64,000 nucleotides of DNA from Cylicocyclus nassatus. Taxonomy: Eukaryota > Nematoda > Chromadorea > Rhabditida > Strongylidae. Of this stretch, positions 11,443 to 23,665 are shown piece after piece. Below the pieces are notes generated by a model. That model had not been told where the DNA came from, ran no database searches, and saw only the letters and a list, made by a program, of their open reading frames with translations. The stretch is taken from the NCBI GenBank assembly GCA_958299035.1, contig CATQJL010000112.1, forward strand, positions 49,062,941-49,126,940, given 5' to 3'. The translations under genes and the position numbers were made by a program. Position 1 is the first letter of the stretch, and each line of letters opens with the position of its first letter.

Positions 11443-13093
11443 ACTAGCTGGCATACCCGACTCCGCCCGGCCTTGTGAAAAACGATAAAGGTTCCATTTC
11501 TATCCCTTCACACGTTTATCTGTGCCCACTTCTACATGCAAATCCCTATTCCCGCTGTGTTGGTAATCAGTATGCTCACCTACCTTCCTCACCAACCCCC
11601 CATCGCCGCAGCTCAAACTTTGCAAAAAAAACATTAAAATCGATAAAAGTAAGGGTAATTCTAAAAACTGATGGCGTTATTCGGCTATCCGGGCTCTAAA
11701 ATGTTTTCGTGGTGGGTCTTGCTCAAGCTCGGTATAGGGGGTTATTCAAGTCGCTGATGACGAATCGTAGTCATTTCGCGTGGCAGCGGGTAAAAATCAT
11801 GAACCTGCCTGAAACTTTGGCAGGGAATTACCTAAAGTGCTGTTCCAAAAATATCGTGAATCACGATAATGGCAATCCGTACGGTATAAAAGTTTCCCAC
11901 GACCGTAATGCTTTCTTTACAGGACCACTGCCGCGCGCGATACACCTCCGGCGGCTTTTGCCTAAGCAAAAACAGGGGGAGGGAGATTTGCCACGTGCGT
12001 TACGCGTTAGGACAGGCAGGATGGCGCTGGAGACCGCCATGCAAAATAACCCTTTTCCCCTCTCGTGAATATCTGGGATCTAAATCGGCCCGAAAGCGAA
12101 AAAATGTCCATTCAAACCCTGCAACTCACCATAACTTCACTAGTTCGTTGTGACAGCGAGCAAGCATCATATTCATAAGCAGTCTGCTTGTGAACCGTTA
12201 CAGTAAGGTTTTGAGCAAATCTGAAACTTCGACCCACCTACTGTACACCCACGTAACTCAAGAAAATGCGCTATCCTGCGAAATCAGCGTGATATTCATG
12301 TTCAGCGCGCTAAATGACCACTCTAAACGAACTTCAGAGCAAATCTATGTTTTCGACCTTAAACCGTATAACCACCATAACTCTAAAAAGGTCCCAATAT
12401 GCAGAGAGAGCACGAAATTCGTAATCAGCACGTCGAATAGGTTCTCTGGACCGAACTCCAGCCGAATTCACGATTTTGACTTCCTACCTACACCTACCGT
12501 AACCACACGGGGAGACGTTCTGCGGAGAAAGTGTAATATCTGTAATCAGCATGAGATAACCGTTATACACGAAGTTTGAGCAAGCTCTACGACAAAAAAT
12601 TTTGGAGCCCGGATAGCCGAATAGCACCAAACTTATTTTGTAATCGTAATCAGCATGCTATACCCACTGTGCCAACTCTCAGCCCAGTAGCTCAAACTCT
12701 GCAAAAAAATCGATAAAATCGAAAAAATAATGGACGATTTTGAAAACTAATAGCGCATTCGTAATTAGCATGATCGATTACCCCCCGCGCAAACTCCCAG
12801 CCCCGTAGCTCAAACTTTGCAAAAAAATCGATAAAATCGAGAAAAGTAATTGATAATCCTGAAAACTAATATTGTATTCGGAATCCCCATGCTCAATTAC
12901 CTCCCTGTGCCAACTCCCAGCCCCGTAGGTGAACTCAGCAATATTCGATAAAAATCGATAAAATCGATATCGATCGATGACGAAAAGTAGCCTATGACAC
13001 CCGCCGGGGCCCGAAGTGTACGTGTGCCAAGTTTAGTCCAGGATCAGTTCAGAAATGGAATTTTCTATTAGGAACTTACGTACATACATACAT

Positions 13094-13140
<47 letters not shown>

Positions 13141-13162
13141 TTCAGCAATATATACATAAGAT
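11443..13162 (+). repeat. Cluster of family A repeats inserted in the left arm
   Basis: The segment starts 'actagctggcatacccgact' and ends in a (ACAG)n tract and 'tatatacata'. It is absent at the matching site of the right arm. Near 12650-12970 three successive units of roughly 110-125 bp each carry 'gccccgtagctcaaactttg' or a close variant and an ATCGAT block. Open frames here (11709, 12190) have no recognisable domain. Confidence 0.6.
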
Positions 13163-13450
13163 ATCTTCTAATACTTCAGGCATAGTAGTGAAAATCATTT
13201 CAAGCGCTAATTTTCGCATTGTAATGCAGAGACAGTCTGCTGGAATTTTGTCGAAGTTTGTAAGGTGATAGCTGCCGGCAGGTCAGCGCAGAAAATAGTG
13301 TACTCTCTTGAAAAGAGAAAGTGCCAGCAGCAACATGCTTCATCATGCTGAGGTACCAACGGCATCCATGAGTTTGGTCATTGCGGCAGTATCACATAAC
13401 CTACGTTTCAGCCAAAGAATCAGAAAATTCTACTTTCTTTCAACTAATCA

Positions 13451-14005
13451 CACCATACTTTGTCCTGTACAGATGAGAGGCATAAATAATTAAGACGTCT
13501 TAAGAAATTTTTGATGCAATCTATAAGCAATCGCTAAGGAGCTTGCCGTAATGGATTCCCAATGACACTAAACAGATAATCTGATAATTATTTTTGCATC
13601 AGTGGAAGACGTCACTTAACTCCTCTGGATAAAAGTATTGTCATCAAATCAACGATCCACTTCAAAAAACATAATCGGCTAAAAGTGGGCTGAAGAAAAA
13701 ATAAACGTTTGCCATAAGCGAATGTTGAATTTAGATGAAGATGAGCAGAAAGGAGTTCCAAATCATGAAGCATACAGAAAGTTTGTGATTCAATGGCCTT
13801 AAAGAAATGAAAACTATGAGTACGAAAGAAAGCTTGTACTCGTTTTTGTAAAGCAAAACAATTTGCCGTTTCTGGTGTAAGTTCAAAACAAACATCATGC
13901 ACGATAGTTATAGCGTAGTCTTATATTTACATGTTTAAACATAAATTTACAGCATGTTATCAAAAAAAGCAGCGAATTCTGAAGAGGAACGAATTTTCGG
14001 CGTTT
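13451..14005. other. Unassigned stretch
   Basis: It contains the 13613-13705 segment, an inverted relative of 8318-8405. No gene is supported. Confidence 0.35.
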
Positions 14006-14110
14006 CTTCATCAAACCTTGAGCGGAGTAATCATTTGCATTTGCGATACTTTGTTTGAAAAACAAAGTATCGCAAATGCAAATGATTACTCCGCTCAAGG
14101 TTTGATGAAG
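14006..14110. repeat. Perfect palindrome, 51-bp arms
   Basis: The left arm 14006-14056 is exactly complementary to the right arm 14060-14110, with a 3-base centre (GAA). Such a perfect hairpin is young, or is an amplification or assembly artefact. It is not at the ends of any recognised element. Confidence 0.95.
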
Positions 14111-14787
14111 AATTTTGGTAATTTTTGACACCTAACTTTTCGGTAAAAAAATAATCTTGAGCGCCATTTTCATGAAAATACCACTCGATTTTGAGCATTG
14201 CAAAATTCAGTTAATGACAGTGCAACTAGGTTTATTTATTCATTGTTGTAGGATAAAACAAAGACTTCCTCTACTCGATTGGCAAAATTATCTGAAAGCT
14301 CCGAAAGCATCGTAAAATGGTCATTCGACACACTTGGTCACAAGCAACAGGCACACTTTAGTCATGAGTTGCGAGCTGTTCAAGGATTTACACAGGTTTT
14401 TCGTTACAATAACCATCAATGGCTTTTCCATCTAATTTTTCAAAGCTGATTACATATAAGCGATTGGAAAAAGTACTTGCATATGACTAATACAGGGCTT
14501 TATTTCTAAGTGTATAAAAGGAAATTGTGTCCGTGCCGATCATGCGCTCTCGATTTCTCGCTTCAAATGGGGCTTGCTCTCCACAAATAATCCTATCGAG
14601 GCCACAGGGGGGTAATCTCTTAGTATAAATCATTGAGTCAACATTTCATAACTTTATTTTGCAGCCTCATACAGTGCTGAGAAAAGGTGTTATGTGCTAG
14701 GTAGAACAGGAATGTTGATCTTTCCTTTTCTAATATCTTAGTACAGCCTATATTTAAAGAGGTGCATTGATATTATAAATTCCAGAG

Positions 14788-14906
14788 TTAAAGTTCTTTC
14801 CTTTCACAATCTTACTGCTTTGCTCCTTGGCCAGCACAGAGGCAGTCATGTGTGAACTTTATGGTCCTCTAGTGAGCAAGACAGCTTCGCTTCATACAGA
14901 GTCGAG
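14788..14906 (+). pseudogene. Decayed first exon of a secreted-protein gene
   Basis: The plus-strand frame from 14788 reads a hydrophobic leader (FPFTILLLCSLAS) followed by a short mature start. This is similar in form to the leader of the 9621 protein (shared ILLLC core and a cysteine just after it). The codon where a start would be expected is TTA, not ATG. The frame runs to a GTAAAT splice-donor-like site at 14907. No second exon was found. The upstream 'tatatttaaaga' is TATA-like. Read as a remnant, not a working gene. Confidence 0.35.
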
Positions 14907-14910
14907 GTAA

Positions 14911-15661
14911 ATACTTTGAAAGCTTGCAGAATACAAAAGTTCTTGTAGGTAATGCAAGAATTCTGACACTTGAGTGATCAATGGAGCGACTTCCTCTTCA
15001 ACTTCTCCTGTTTTCTTTGCTAGACTCAGAGAGAATAAACGGTCCCGGCTTTTGAGAAGAACACGCTTTAGTCAAATAGCCTGCGCAGTTGGTGCGATCG
15101 GGGGGGGGGGGAGGGAGGGGGGGGGGGGGAAATCGTGGGACCAAAGAGGGAAAGGTGTAATCGCTTTACAGAGGACTATTTACCACCTTCGTCCGGGCCC
15201 TGGTTCACATCCCTGGCAACCCTGCAGGTTCTATTCGTAAACTTCTATCAATTCTGTGTTGCGAGTTACAAAGTACCTCAAATGCTTTTGTAAAGTGCAT
15301 GAATATTTTTTTCAGACAAGTTCAAAATTTCGGGAAAGCAAACGTTTCGGAAGTAAGAAGCTATAAATCTCTCAAAGTGGTGCTAACACATTTCCGGATC
15401 GAAAACTAATGTTTTCACGAAAGCGTTTTTATACTAATATCGGAATGTGATTAGGATACCATACCACTTTTGGGCAGACCTGAGTACTATACGTTTGGAA
15501 CAAATTTAATGGTGTAGATTTTACTAGTAGACCACATCTTGAAAATATTCGACGGCTGCATTACAGAGGGAGTCATTTAGTTGAATGATGTCAAATGTTC
15601 CTAAATATTGAATCAGTCGAAGAGTTTTTATTCACTTTCGCACTTTCACAGCACACTTCAA
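14911..15661. other. Unassigned stretch with G-runs
   Basis: Long G-runs lie at about 15100-15130. The overlapping 88-codon frame translates the G-run and is not supported. Nothing else is recognised. Confidence 0.4.
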
Positions 15662-15935
15662 CCAATCTTGCTCTTCTCTTCCCCGGTGTACCGTGGGTTG
15701 AGCATCTGCAGACATCTAAACACGTTGGTGAACTTGTTTTTTCTCTACCGCAAACTGTTCTTTATAATCTCTCGCCACCAACTCTACCACGTATGACAAC
15801 AGCATACATACGTGGCAGTTTAGAGAATTATAAAGAAGCAGACTTTGCAGTAGAGTTTTTCATAAGTCCCAACGCGTTTGGATGTGTGCAAACGCTCCGC
15901 ACAACGTACACCGGAGAGGCGATGATACTAGGGGC
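15662..15935. repeat. Foldback repeat, about 130-bp arms
   Basis: The left arm ends 'caactctaccacgtatg' and the right arm begins 'catacatacgtggcag', with a 7-base centre near 15801. Outer parts also pair: 'ccccggtgtacc' (near 15684) with 'tacaccggagagg' (near 15907). The 141-codon frame crossing it is a by-product. Confidence 0.65.
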
Positions 15936-17269
15936 AATAATTATCGATCCCCTGTATAGGAAGGGAATTCGAAATTCCCGTACAGGTAACAGCCCGCGTT
16001 ACACGAAGGCAAGCTGGTGATTGGGCTCCTGTCTATTGGCGAATATGGTCCTATCTGGCAAATTTAGCCATGTGAGGCGCGGCAGTGGAGCAGCGGAGCC
16101 CGACCTGTCGACATCGGGCTCTGCTGCCAGACATGGCCGAACCTGCCAGATCAGACCACATTTTGAAGTTTGGTGATCATGGATAGGCGCTCTCGCCTGT
16201 CCGGGCACTCGTCAAGGCCCAAACGGCGAGTTGAAGATTGGTATACTGCCTTAGATTAGCGTCAACGTGTTCAGCAACATGGTATACTGCCTTAGATTAG
16301 CGTCAACGTGTTCAGCAACACCCTTGCAAACGTCCTGGAGTGTTCTCATGCGCTTTTCATTAGAGTGAGCCAAGGAATCCAAAGCTTATTGAGGACTTTT
16401 GCTGCTAAATAGCGTAGCTATCCCTTGACCCTCATAAAACTGGAAAATTTATTAAAAGGGAAAACTAGAGGAATCAAAAAAGAAACCGAATTTCTGTGCA
16501 CTATATGCAGTCTTAGATTTCTCACCGTTTAGGCGAGAAAAGTAGCATCGCAATCATTATCTGCTCGCCTTGCATTACTGGTTTTGACAAATGGTCCTAC
16601 CTCTAAAACTAACCCACTTTTCTTCAACTGCCCTGCCAAGTCCCATCAAAGCTACTGCATGCTACTGCAACAACCAACTCCATCAATTTCTAATCACCAC
16701 ATTGTTTGCGTGACCTCGTTTGTCAACCGCGTTTCTGGTGCTTCCGCTTTCTGATATCCTGTATAATCCCTTTTACATCAGACACGACCCAGTCTCAAAA
16801 GGCTTTCCTCTACTCAAATTACAGCATCAGTGCGCAAAACCAACCTTTCTCATGTCTAAAAGGGTTGGTGAGCTATTACTTACAAAGACTTATTGCCCTA
16901 CCCAGGACAAGTAAGAGGTGTTGCACTCAATTGCAGAAACGACCCCCGCCTTTTTGTTATTGTCTAATAAGACCCTTCAGAACTACTGCACACCTAAGAT
17001 AGGCAACTTGGAGGCCATACCAGATATAACGAGTAATTATTCCATATTTAGCATATCCAATAACCCCTTGGACTTTGCGAATTCTGAAGTTTACTAATAG
17101 TGGGCCATTGGTAAAATGAACGATATCGAAAATGATTGACTTTGTTGCAAAGGTGGAATCACTCTCTTTTAGCACTCAAAACAAAGCACTACTCCTCCTT
17201 TAACTATCTCCAAAATCCTGCTTCAGAAACCTCCAACTGAATTAGAGGCCAATAAAAATCTCGTTTTTC
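15936..17269. other. Unassigned stretch with a 41-bp tandem duplication
   Basis: The 41-bp unit at 16239-16279 is repeated exactly at 16280-16320. The remainder shows no recognisable gene; short open frames at 16706 and 16957 have no known motif. Confidence 0.5.
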
Positions 17270-17345
17270 TCATTTTTCGCTTTCTCATTTTTCGCTTCGC
17301 TTCTCATTTTTCGCTTCGCTTCTCATTTTTCGCATTTTTCGCTGG
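17270..17345 (+). repeat. Short tandem repeat
   Basis: Several copies of a unit built from 'ctcatttttcgcttcgctt' lie directly before a family C foldback element. Confidence 0.8.
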
Positions 17346-17362
17346 CTGTTTCATCAACTATT

Positions 17363-18287
17363 ACTTACAAGGGAATGGTCAATATTTGAAGTGGCCAACC
17401 CAGTAAGCCCTACACCGTTAATCACTCCATGGGGAGACATATCCGGCTTCGTTATCTGCTTATCGATCTTTTAAACGAAGTTGTGGCCCTCGATTCCGTC
17501 ATCGGCAGCCGCGCGTCATAAGCACTCGTCTCCCAGCTAGACGAAGCTAGGAGTCAAGCTGGATGCAAAGCGCAGTGGTAAGCGTGCAGAGTCATAAGAT
17601 GAGAGCCACGGGTTTTGTTTGCAAGTTTGATCCCTTTTGCTTGCTACATTTTTGCGACTCATTGCCATTGTCTATACTGTTAGCGCAAAGTCCCCAACGC
17701 GTTTAAAAAGATAATTCAACATTAAGGACAAAAACTTCACTTTTTAGTTTTAAGAGTACAAGTACAAAGAGCAGCTTCAGCTTTTTTTTCTCGTTGCTTG
17801 CTTTTGTTCATTCTTGCATTCCTATCAATTAACTTTATTCTTGCTTTCACCACGTCATCCTCAATTCTCAAGAGAGTCTGAATAATAAAAAAAATGAGTT
17901 TTCAAAGTTTTAGATACTAAATTACCATTTGACCGCGTTAGGGACTTCGCGCTAACAACACAGATATTGAGATGGGTTGCAAAACAGTATCAAGCAAAAG
18001 GTCGAACTTGCAAACAAATCTCGGTGCTCATCCTATGACTCTGCAAATTTACGACTGCGCTTTGCGTCCTGTTTGACTTCTAGCTTCGTCTAGCTGGGCG
18101 ACGAGTATTCATAGCGCGCGGCGACCCACGACGGAATCGATTGCAATAATTTCGAGTAAAAGACCAATAAGCAAATACTGGAGGCGGATATGTAATCAGC
18201 CCTCCATGGAGTGTTCAACGGTGGTATGCGGCTTACTGGGATTGGCCATTTTAAATATTGACCGCTTCCTTGGGAGTAATACTTGGT
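17363..18287. mobile_element. Foldback element, family C, with tRNA-like sequence in both arms
   Basis: Termini are inverted: 'tattacttacaagggaatgg' on the left, and the complement of a close variant on the right, ending at 'gggagtaata'. Further pairing includes 'gtggccaacccagtaagcc' with 'ggcttactgggattggcca'. Each arm holds a tRNA-like stretch: a box A-like 'gcgcagtggtaagcg' at 17570-17584, and a box B-like 'gcaagtttgatccc' at 17621-17634, with mirror copies near 17990-18070. No transposase is visible. Confidence 0.7.
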
Positions 18288-19994
18288 GAAACTACAGCAT
18301 CAAAAGCGAAAAATGGGAAAAGAGATTTTTGGATACAAAACCTCACTTTGGAGGTTTTTTGAAGCGGGATATCTGAACATGAGATACGAAGGAAGGAGTT
18401 TGCTTTGTATTGAGTGCCAAAAGGGGTAGTTGGTACATTTAAAACAAACTATCATGTTCGAAAACGACCCCATCACTAAGGTGGCTCAACATTGAAAACT
18501 TCAGAATTCGCACAAACTTGGCCCAAACTTGGGTCATTTAACACGTTTCAAACCGCGAAATCGAGCGCGGCGAAAAAGAGGGTACTTTCAGCCGTTAGCC
18601 AACAGAGGGATTTTAATTCGTGGATTGTGTGCTATCTCTGTAATCAGCATGTCAGATAAGATCCATATCCAGAGTTCTGAGTGAATTCGATTTGAATTTT
18701 GTCGTCTGAGAAGGAAATCTGTGCTTTCTCGGAAGATAGGAACGAGAACTCAGTTTCTAATTGTATTCAAAAGTATCTATTACACCTTACACATCATTAT
18801 TGGAACTAGGGTTTTTCTCTTTGTATTCAAAGCCAAGAGTTGCGACGCTGCACGCGTCGTTCGCGCTGCCGCTCTTCGTTGCAACTGATGTTCAATTTGT
18901 CCTCATATCTTCTAAGCACGGCACAGCTCTACAGACCCTTTCGAAAAGAAGGAACTTAGGCCTTTGATTCAATAACCTTGGACAAAAAGAAAACCTCCTT
19001 CAAACTCAAAAAGATCTTTCAAATGCGCGTGCTGCAGCATGTGCAGCACCGGTCCGAAACGTGTTAACATGCTGATTATGGATATATTACTCATTATGCT
19101 TGGAGGGTCCCTTTATCGTGTTACGGTGTAGGCAGACGATGGCGAGTCAATATCTCATTGCTTGTATTTCCATAATGGCGTTACCTGAAAAAACCGCTCA
19201 CTAGTAACATGCTATCACTATTATCACTATTACTCAATTACAACTCCTTGCTTTTTGACACCTTAAACGTCTCACAATTGTGGCGTGCCATACCCACGCT
19301 TGACCCTGGCCCTACCCTTTTTGACGATGATCTTCGATGAATATGTGCAGCTTCAATATAGCCCAGCTAGTTTTGGGACAGCATCAGATATCTCTATCAA
19401 CTGCTCATATATTTAGCATAAAAATCTTCCAAAACGCTTCCAATCCTTAGCTCTCAATACTCTACAAGTTTGAGTCTAGAAAACGTGCTGATTTAATGTG
19501 CTAACTTATCATATCACTTCCAGTCATATGTGCTAGCCGCAAAGCTGAAACGATTTTTTATCCTTTCATATACCGCTAATACTCATAAGTAATTCACCAA
19601 TTTCATAGATGTTAAAACTTCGAAGGTCATAGAAGCAAAAATTATTCGGAATGATTTATATTAGGTGGGGGATGAGCGTTACGGTTCATCGCCTGCCGCA
19701 AAAGAAGACATCACACTTTCAAGAATAATAGTGATAAAAATAGAGATGGTTGTACACAAAGTGTGTTACTTATAAACTTGAAACCATTTTATATGTAAAT
19801 TTTGTATGTAAGTTTTAACTCCGTTTCGTTCCTGCCCTTAGACGGAGTACAGGAACTCCGGGCTCTCCCCGGAACTCCTCAGTAAGGAAGGAGAGCCCGT
19901 GAACCTGTTCTATTATACATCAAAATTTTTGTTAAATGTTAAACTTAAACGATCAAATTTAACTTACATATTGATGATTTTATCGTATATTGGT
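18288..19994. other. Unassigned stretch
   Basis: I see no supportable gene. Near 18630 the words 'tctgtaatcagcatg' match 12538-12552, hinting at family A fragments. Confidence 0.35.
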
Positions 19995-20690
19995 ACCAGT
20001 GCGTCACCTCTGCTTCGCAGAGGCTCGCACTGGCTCTACTATCTAGGCCCTACTCGTCCTCGCGTAATGATGGCATTGGAACTCACCGAGCAATGCCGAC
20101 TATCACGAACAAAGTAAACAATTACTCATTCCGAAAGCTTTTTCATGAGAAATCGGTGATTTTGCGTGGATGAGACTTTTTGCAGGAGAACAAACCCAAA
20201 TTTTTATAGGTTTTTGATTTTACCATGTCTTGACAGTTGCAATAAGAACAGCAGTCACCGTGGGATATATCTTTGTGCAAAAATCTCGTCAAATGCTCTG
20301 GTAGAACCTTGGCAAATTGACCATTTGCGCAACCAATACTTTTTAGCGCCGTTTTTGTAAAGTGATGGACTTTTGATTACTTTTTTGGGTCTATGTTCAT
20401 GACTTGCACATTTACTTGGCACAAACGTCCACTACTCTTCAAAAAGTGGAATTACGGACCTAATTTTGGGGGCCAAATGCAGAGTGGACCCGGCTGACGC
20501 GCAATTTCTGAGGGATCCACCTAACAAATCCGCTCGTGCTTTTGCATGGTGGACTTTTATGCTGGTAGCATACGCTATGCAAAATTTGGGCTCAAGACCT
20601 TTGCTGGAACTTGCGCTATGAATTCGTGACAGACAGACATTCAGACACACACACACAAAAAAACGTAAACACCCTTAGCGCGTTATTATA
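19995..20690 (+). repeat. Interspersed repeat, family B, best copy
   Basis: It opens with a two-part hairpin: outer stem CCAGTGCG (19997-20004) with CGCACTGG (20026-20033), inner stem CCTCTGC with GCAGAGG around a TTC loop. The body matches 5290-5975. The 3' end carries 'gacagacagacattcagaca', a CA tract, 'gtaaacacccttagcgcgtt' and 'attata'. Confidence 0.75.
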
Positions 20691-20961
20691 GTAGGATAGA
20701 TAAATAATATGATAGTCTGAATAGCTGTCGTGAATAGAAATCTTTTGGGTATTAAGTGAGACATATTTGTGTATTTTTGTAAGCAAATTTTTTGTCATAA
20801 TATTGATTCATTTCTAATGGAATCAATGATCAAGTCGGCTGTTCGTTATGTTTCTTATGTAATAGTCACTTATGGTAATAAGAACGAACGATTATTGGTT
20901 AGAGATATAAAGTGAGATGAAATAATGTATTTTGACAAATACTGGTTCAAGGCATTAGATA

Positions 20962-22505
20962 TTACTTTGATCCTAATGTATTTTTTTGATGTAGAATGTG
21001 AAACAAATTTTTGGTTTTATTGTAATTGTGAAATTCATATTTATATAGTATAAACTTATTTTTATGTAGACATTTGAAAATATTTGAAAGAATTATGTTT
21101 TCATCGTAACCATTGAGAATAAAAATGTTTCTCAGTTGTAACACTTTCTCAACAAAATCATTAAAATAGGTGCAAGTACGTGCAATTCTTAAAGTTTCTG
21201 TGTAAACTATAGCTTTTTTGATATGGATGGAAACATTAGAAGTCATGTGTATATATTTTTTTACTTGAAAATGAAAACTATCTGTCTTATTATATTAGGT
21301 TGAACCGAAAGTTCTGTCGCACCATTTTCAAAAAAATCATAACTTCTTTGCCTCACAAGGATTTTGCGCAGCTCAAATTTTATTAGAAAGCGTAAAGCAT
21401 GTAGTTTCCAGAAATCCCTTGGGGAGTTTCCAACATTCTCAGGTTGCAGAGATAAAAATGAAAGAACGAGATCATCCGAAACTCGGAATTTTTAAGCAAG
21501 AATTCTAAAAATTCAGAAAGTGTGCGATAAAATCCAGAAAAGCCATTGTCCTAATTTTTCTTACATTTGATTACTATCTGAGTCAAGTTTGCGCTGATCG
21601 AGCCCTTCTCTCAAAAGTTATGATTTTTTGAAAAATAATGCCGAAAAATCAATTTTCTAAGAATTCTTAAGAAATGGATTTTTTGGCATTTTTTTTTTCA
21701 AAAATTCATAACTTCTCAAAGAAGACCTCGATCAGCACAAACTTGACTCAGATAGTAATCAAATGTAAGAAAAAGTAGGATAATGACTTTTCTGGATTTT
21801 ATCGCACTGTTTCTGAATTTCTAGAATTCTTGCTTAAAAATTCCGAATTTCGGATGATCTCGTTCTTTCATTTTTATCTCTGCCGCCTGAGCACATCGGA
21901 AGCTCACCAGGGAGCTTTTGGAAACTACATGCTTTACGCTTTCAGAAAAAATTTGAATTGCGCAAAATCGTTGTGATCGAAAGAAGCTATGATTTTTTGA
22001 AAATGGTGCGACAGAACTTTCGGTTCAACCTAATGCATTTTGGTCACTATCTTGTTATTAACAATTGTAATGTTTAAGTCGAGATAATTACAGTTGAATT
22101 TATCCTCGTGTGTAGTATCTAAATCTAGTTTGTTTTCATATACGTTAATGATTGTATTATGAACATCAGTTTCTGTGCTGTTATGTATGATTAATAAATC
22201 GTCCATATATCGGAATACATAAAGGTGATTGTTGTAATTGGTTTTCTGAATCAAGTATTTATATTCATACCAAGATAACGTGAGATCTGCCATCAAAGGG
22301 CTAAAATTACCTCCCTGTGGTACACCAACTTTTTGTTTTAGGATGTACGTACTAAATCTACAAAAACTGTTGTCAAGGACATAATCTATGTAATATAATA
22401 AATCTGAAATAGTGTAGTATCTATTTTTTGATTTTGTGTTTATAGTATCGGTATAATATATTTTATTGAAACCATTATACGTTAAGTATTTTTTGTTTGC
22501 ATTTT
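20962..22505 (-). pseudogene. Penelope-like element reverse transcriptase remnant, split
   Basis: The upstream half (22505 down to 22034) encodes an RT palm: GVPQGG followed by SPLMADL near 22300, then YMDDLLII near 22200 and the YLDLNI motif near 22095. The downstream half (21294 to 20962) encodes a post-palm region with LRIARTC and a DF/NGY pattern, both seen in PLE reverse transcriptases. A palindromic mariner-type element (21295-22033) separates the halves. A frame change lies just after the insertion. No GIY-YIG domain is seen downstream. This is a dead copy, distinct in sequence from the PLE at 43-45 kb. Confidence 0.75.
21295..22033. mobile_element. Palindromic mariner-type element, 739 bp
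   Basis: The ends TTAGGTTGAACCGAAAGTTC and GAACTTTCGGTTCAACCTAA are exact inverses. The inverted repeat covers nearly the whole element and meets near 21670 at 'aagaattctt'. There is no coding region. It is inserted in the PLE RT remnant. Confidence 0.85.
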
Positions 22506-22843
22506 TGAAGCATATCAGTCAATAAGTCAAAAAATGCCTAGATTTTGCGCATGCGGTTCTCTCGTCATCGCTACAGAGTGAAGAACTTCAAAAATAGCTC
22601 GATTTACTTCATGTCCATGATTTCATCTTTAATTTTTACTATTATGTATGAAATGGGATTCAAAGAAGTGCAACCTAAGAGCATATGGAAGCAAATATGT
22701 CTTATTAGTAGTTTCTGTATAAAACATATGCTCTGCCAGATGCGAAGTGAAACATCTCGCAACAACATGTATTGAATAATGAGTAGCAGCTGATGCAATC
22801 ACGCCATTAGTCCCAAAAATTGTGCACACGTTCAGTTGCTAGT
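22506..22843. other. Unassigned stretch
   Basis: It lies between the PLE remnant and the next palindromic element. No gene is supported. Confidence 0.35.
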
Positions 22844-23553
22844 TTCGGTCGTCCCGAGAGCTCTTGCGCACGATTTTCAGAAATTCATAACTTCTGACTT
22901 TTCCATCCGATTTGACTGCTTTTATTCTTGTATGAAAGAGTAAGTCATGCCCTTAATAATGACATCTTAGCTGCTTGCTGATGATCGTCTGTTGCATAGA
23001 TAGGAGCGATAGAATAAAATTGGTCAAAATTTGAATTTTCTGTGTAGGGTCATAAAAAATCGGAGACTTGCAACAAAAATCGGAGCAGTCAACATCATAG
23101 GCTCTTTCAGCGGCTCTTTTTAACAGTGCAAAGTTTGCGCCGATTGAGCGTCTCTATGAAAAGTTATGACTTTCGAGCAAGCGATACAAAAGGGCGAATT
23201 TGATTTATTTTGGCATTTTTCAGGAAAATGATAACCTTTCATAGAGATTTTCAATCGGCGCAAGCCTTGCGCCGTTAGAAAGAGCTGGTGAAAGAACCTA
23301 TAATACCGACTGCTCCGATTTTTGTTGCAAGTTTCTGGTTTTTTATGACCCTACGCAGAAAATTTAAATTTTGACCATTTTTTTCTATCGCTCCTGTCTA
23401 TGCAACAGATGACCATTAGAAAGCATTTAAGATGTCATTATAAAGAGCATGAGCTACTCTTTCATAGAAGGATGAAAGCAGTCAAATCGGTTGGAAAAGT
23501 CAGAAGTTATGAATTTTTGAAAATTGTGCGTAAGAACTTTCAGGACGACCTAA
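22844..23553. mobile_element. Palindromic mariner-type element, about 710 bp
   Basis: The right end 'caggacgacctaa' and left end 'ttcggtcgtccc' (one terminal base changed) are inverses. Long internal pairing includes 'cggagcagtcaac' near 23081 with 'gactgctccg' near 23310, and 'tctgttgcatagataggagcg' type blocks near 22988 and 23390. The centre lies near 23190. Non-coding. Confidence 0.8.
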
Positions 23554-23665
23554 TTTTTCTCTTGCTTTAACGTCTTCTTCCCATCTTCAAGTATTATTCT
23601 GTAAAACCGGCTTCAACTTATACCGCTGTCTACCGTAGGATTACAGTAGAAAGTTTCGGCATGTG

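Larger units (their letters stand above)
9410..13450 (+). repeat. Left arm of a large diverged inverted duplication
   Basis: This arm aligns in order, in reverse orientation, with 54830-60965. Matching landmarks are 'ttgttataagttacagcagt' (near 9510 and 60850), the repeats at 10050-10400, 'gccatcactgcgacttac' (10570, 56850), and 'ctgccggcaggtcagcgcag' (near 13272, 54995). Divergence is moderate, with many substitutions and small indels. The left arm alone carries the 11443-13162 insertion. The right arm alone carries a hAT-type element, a 161-bp MITE and the LTR element. Confidence 0.8.

Noticed and set aside
14974..15240. 88-codon frame with a glycine run
   Set aside because: The frame translates a G-run; no domain.
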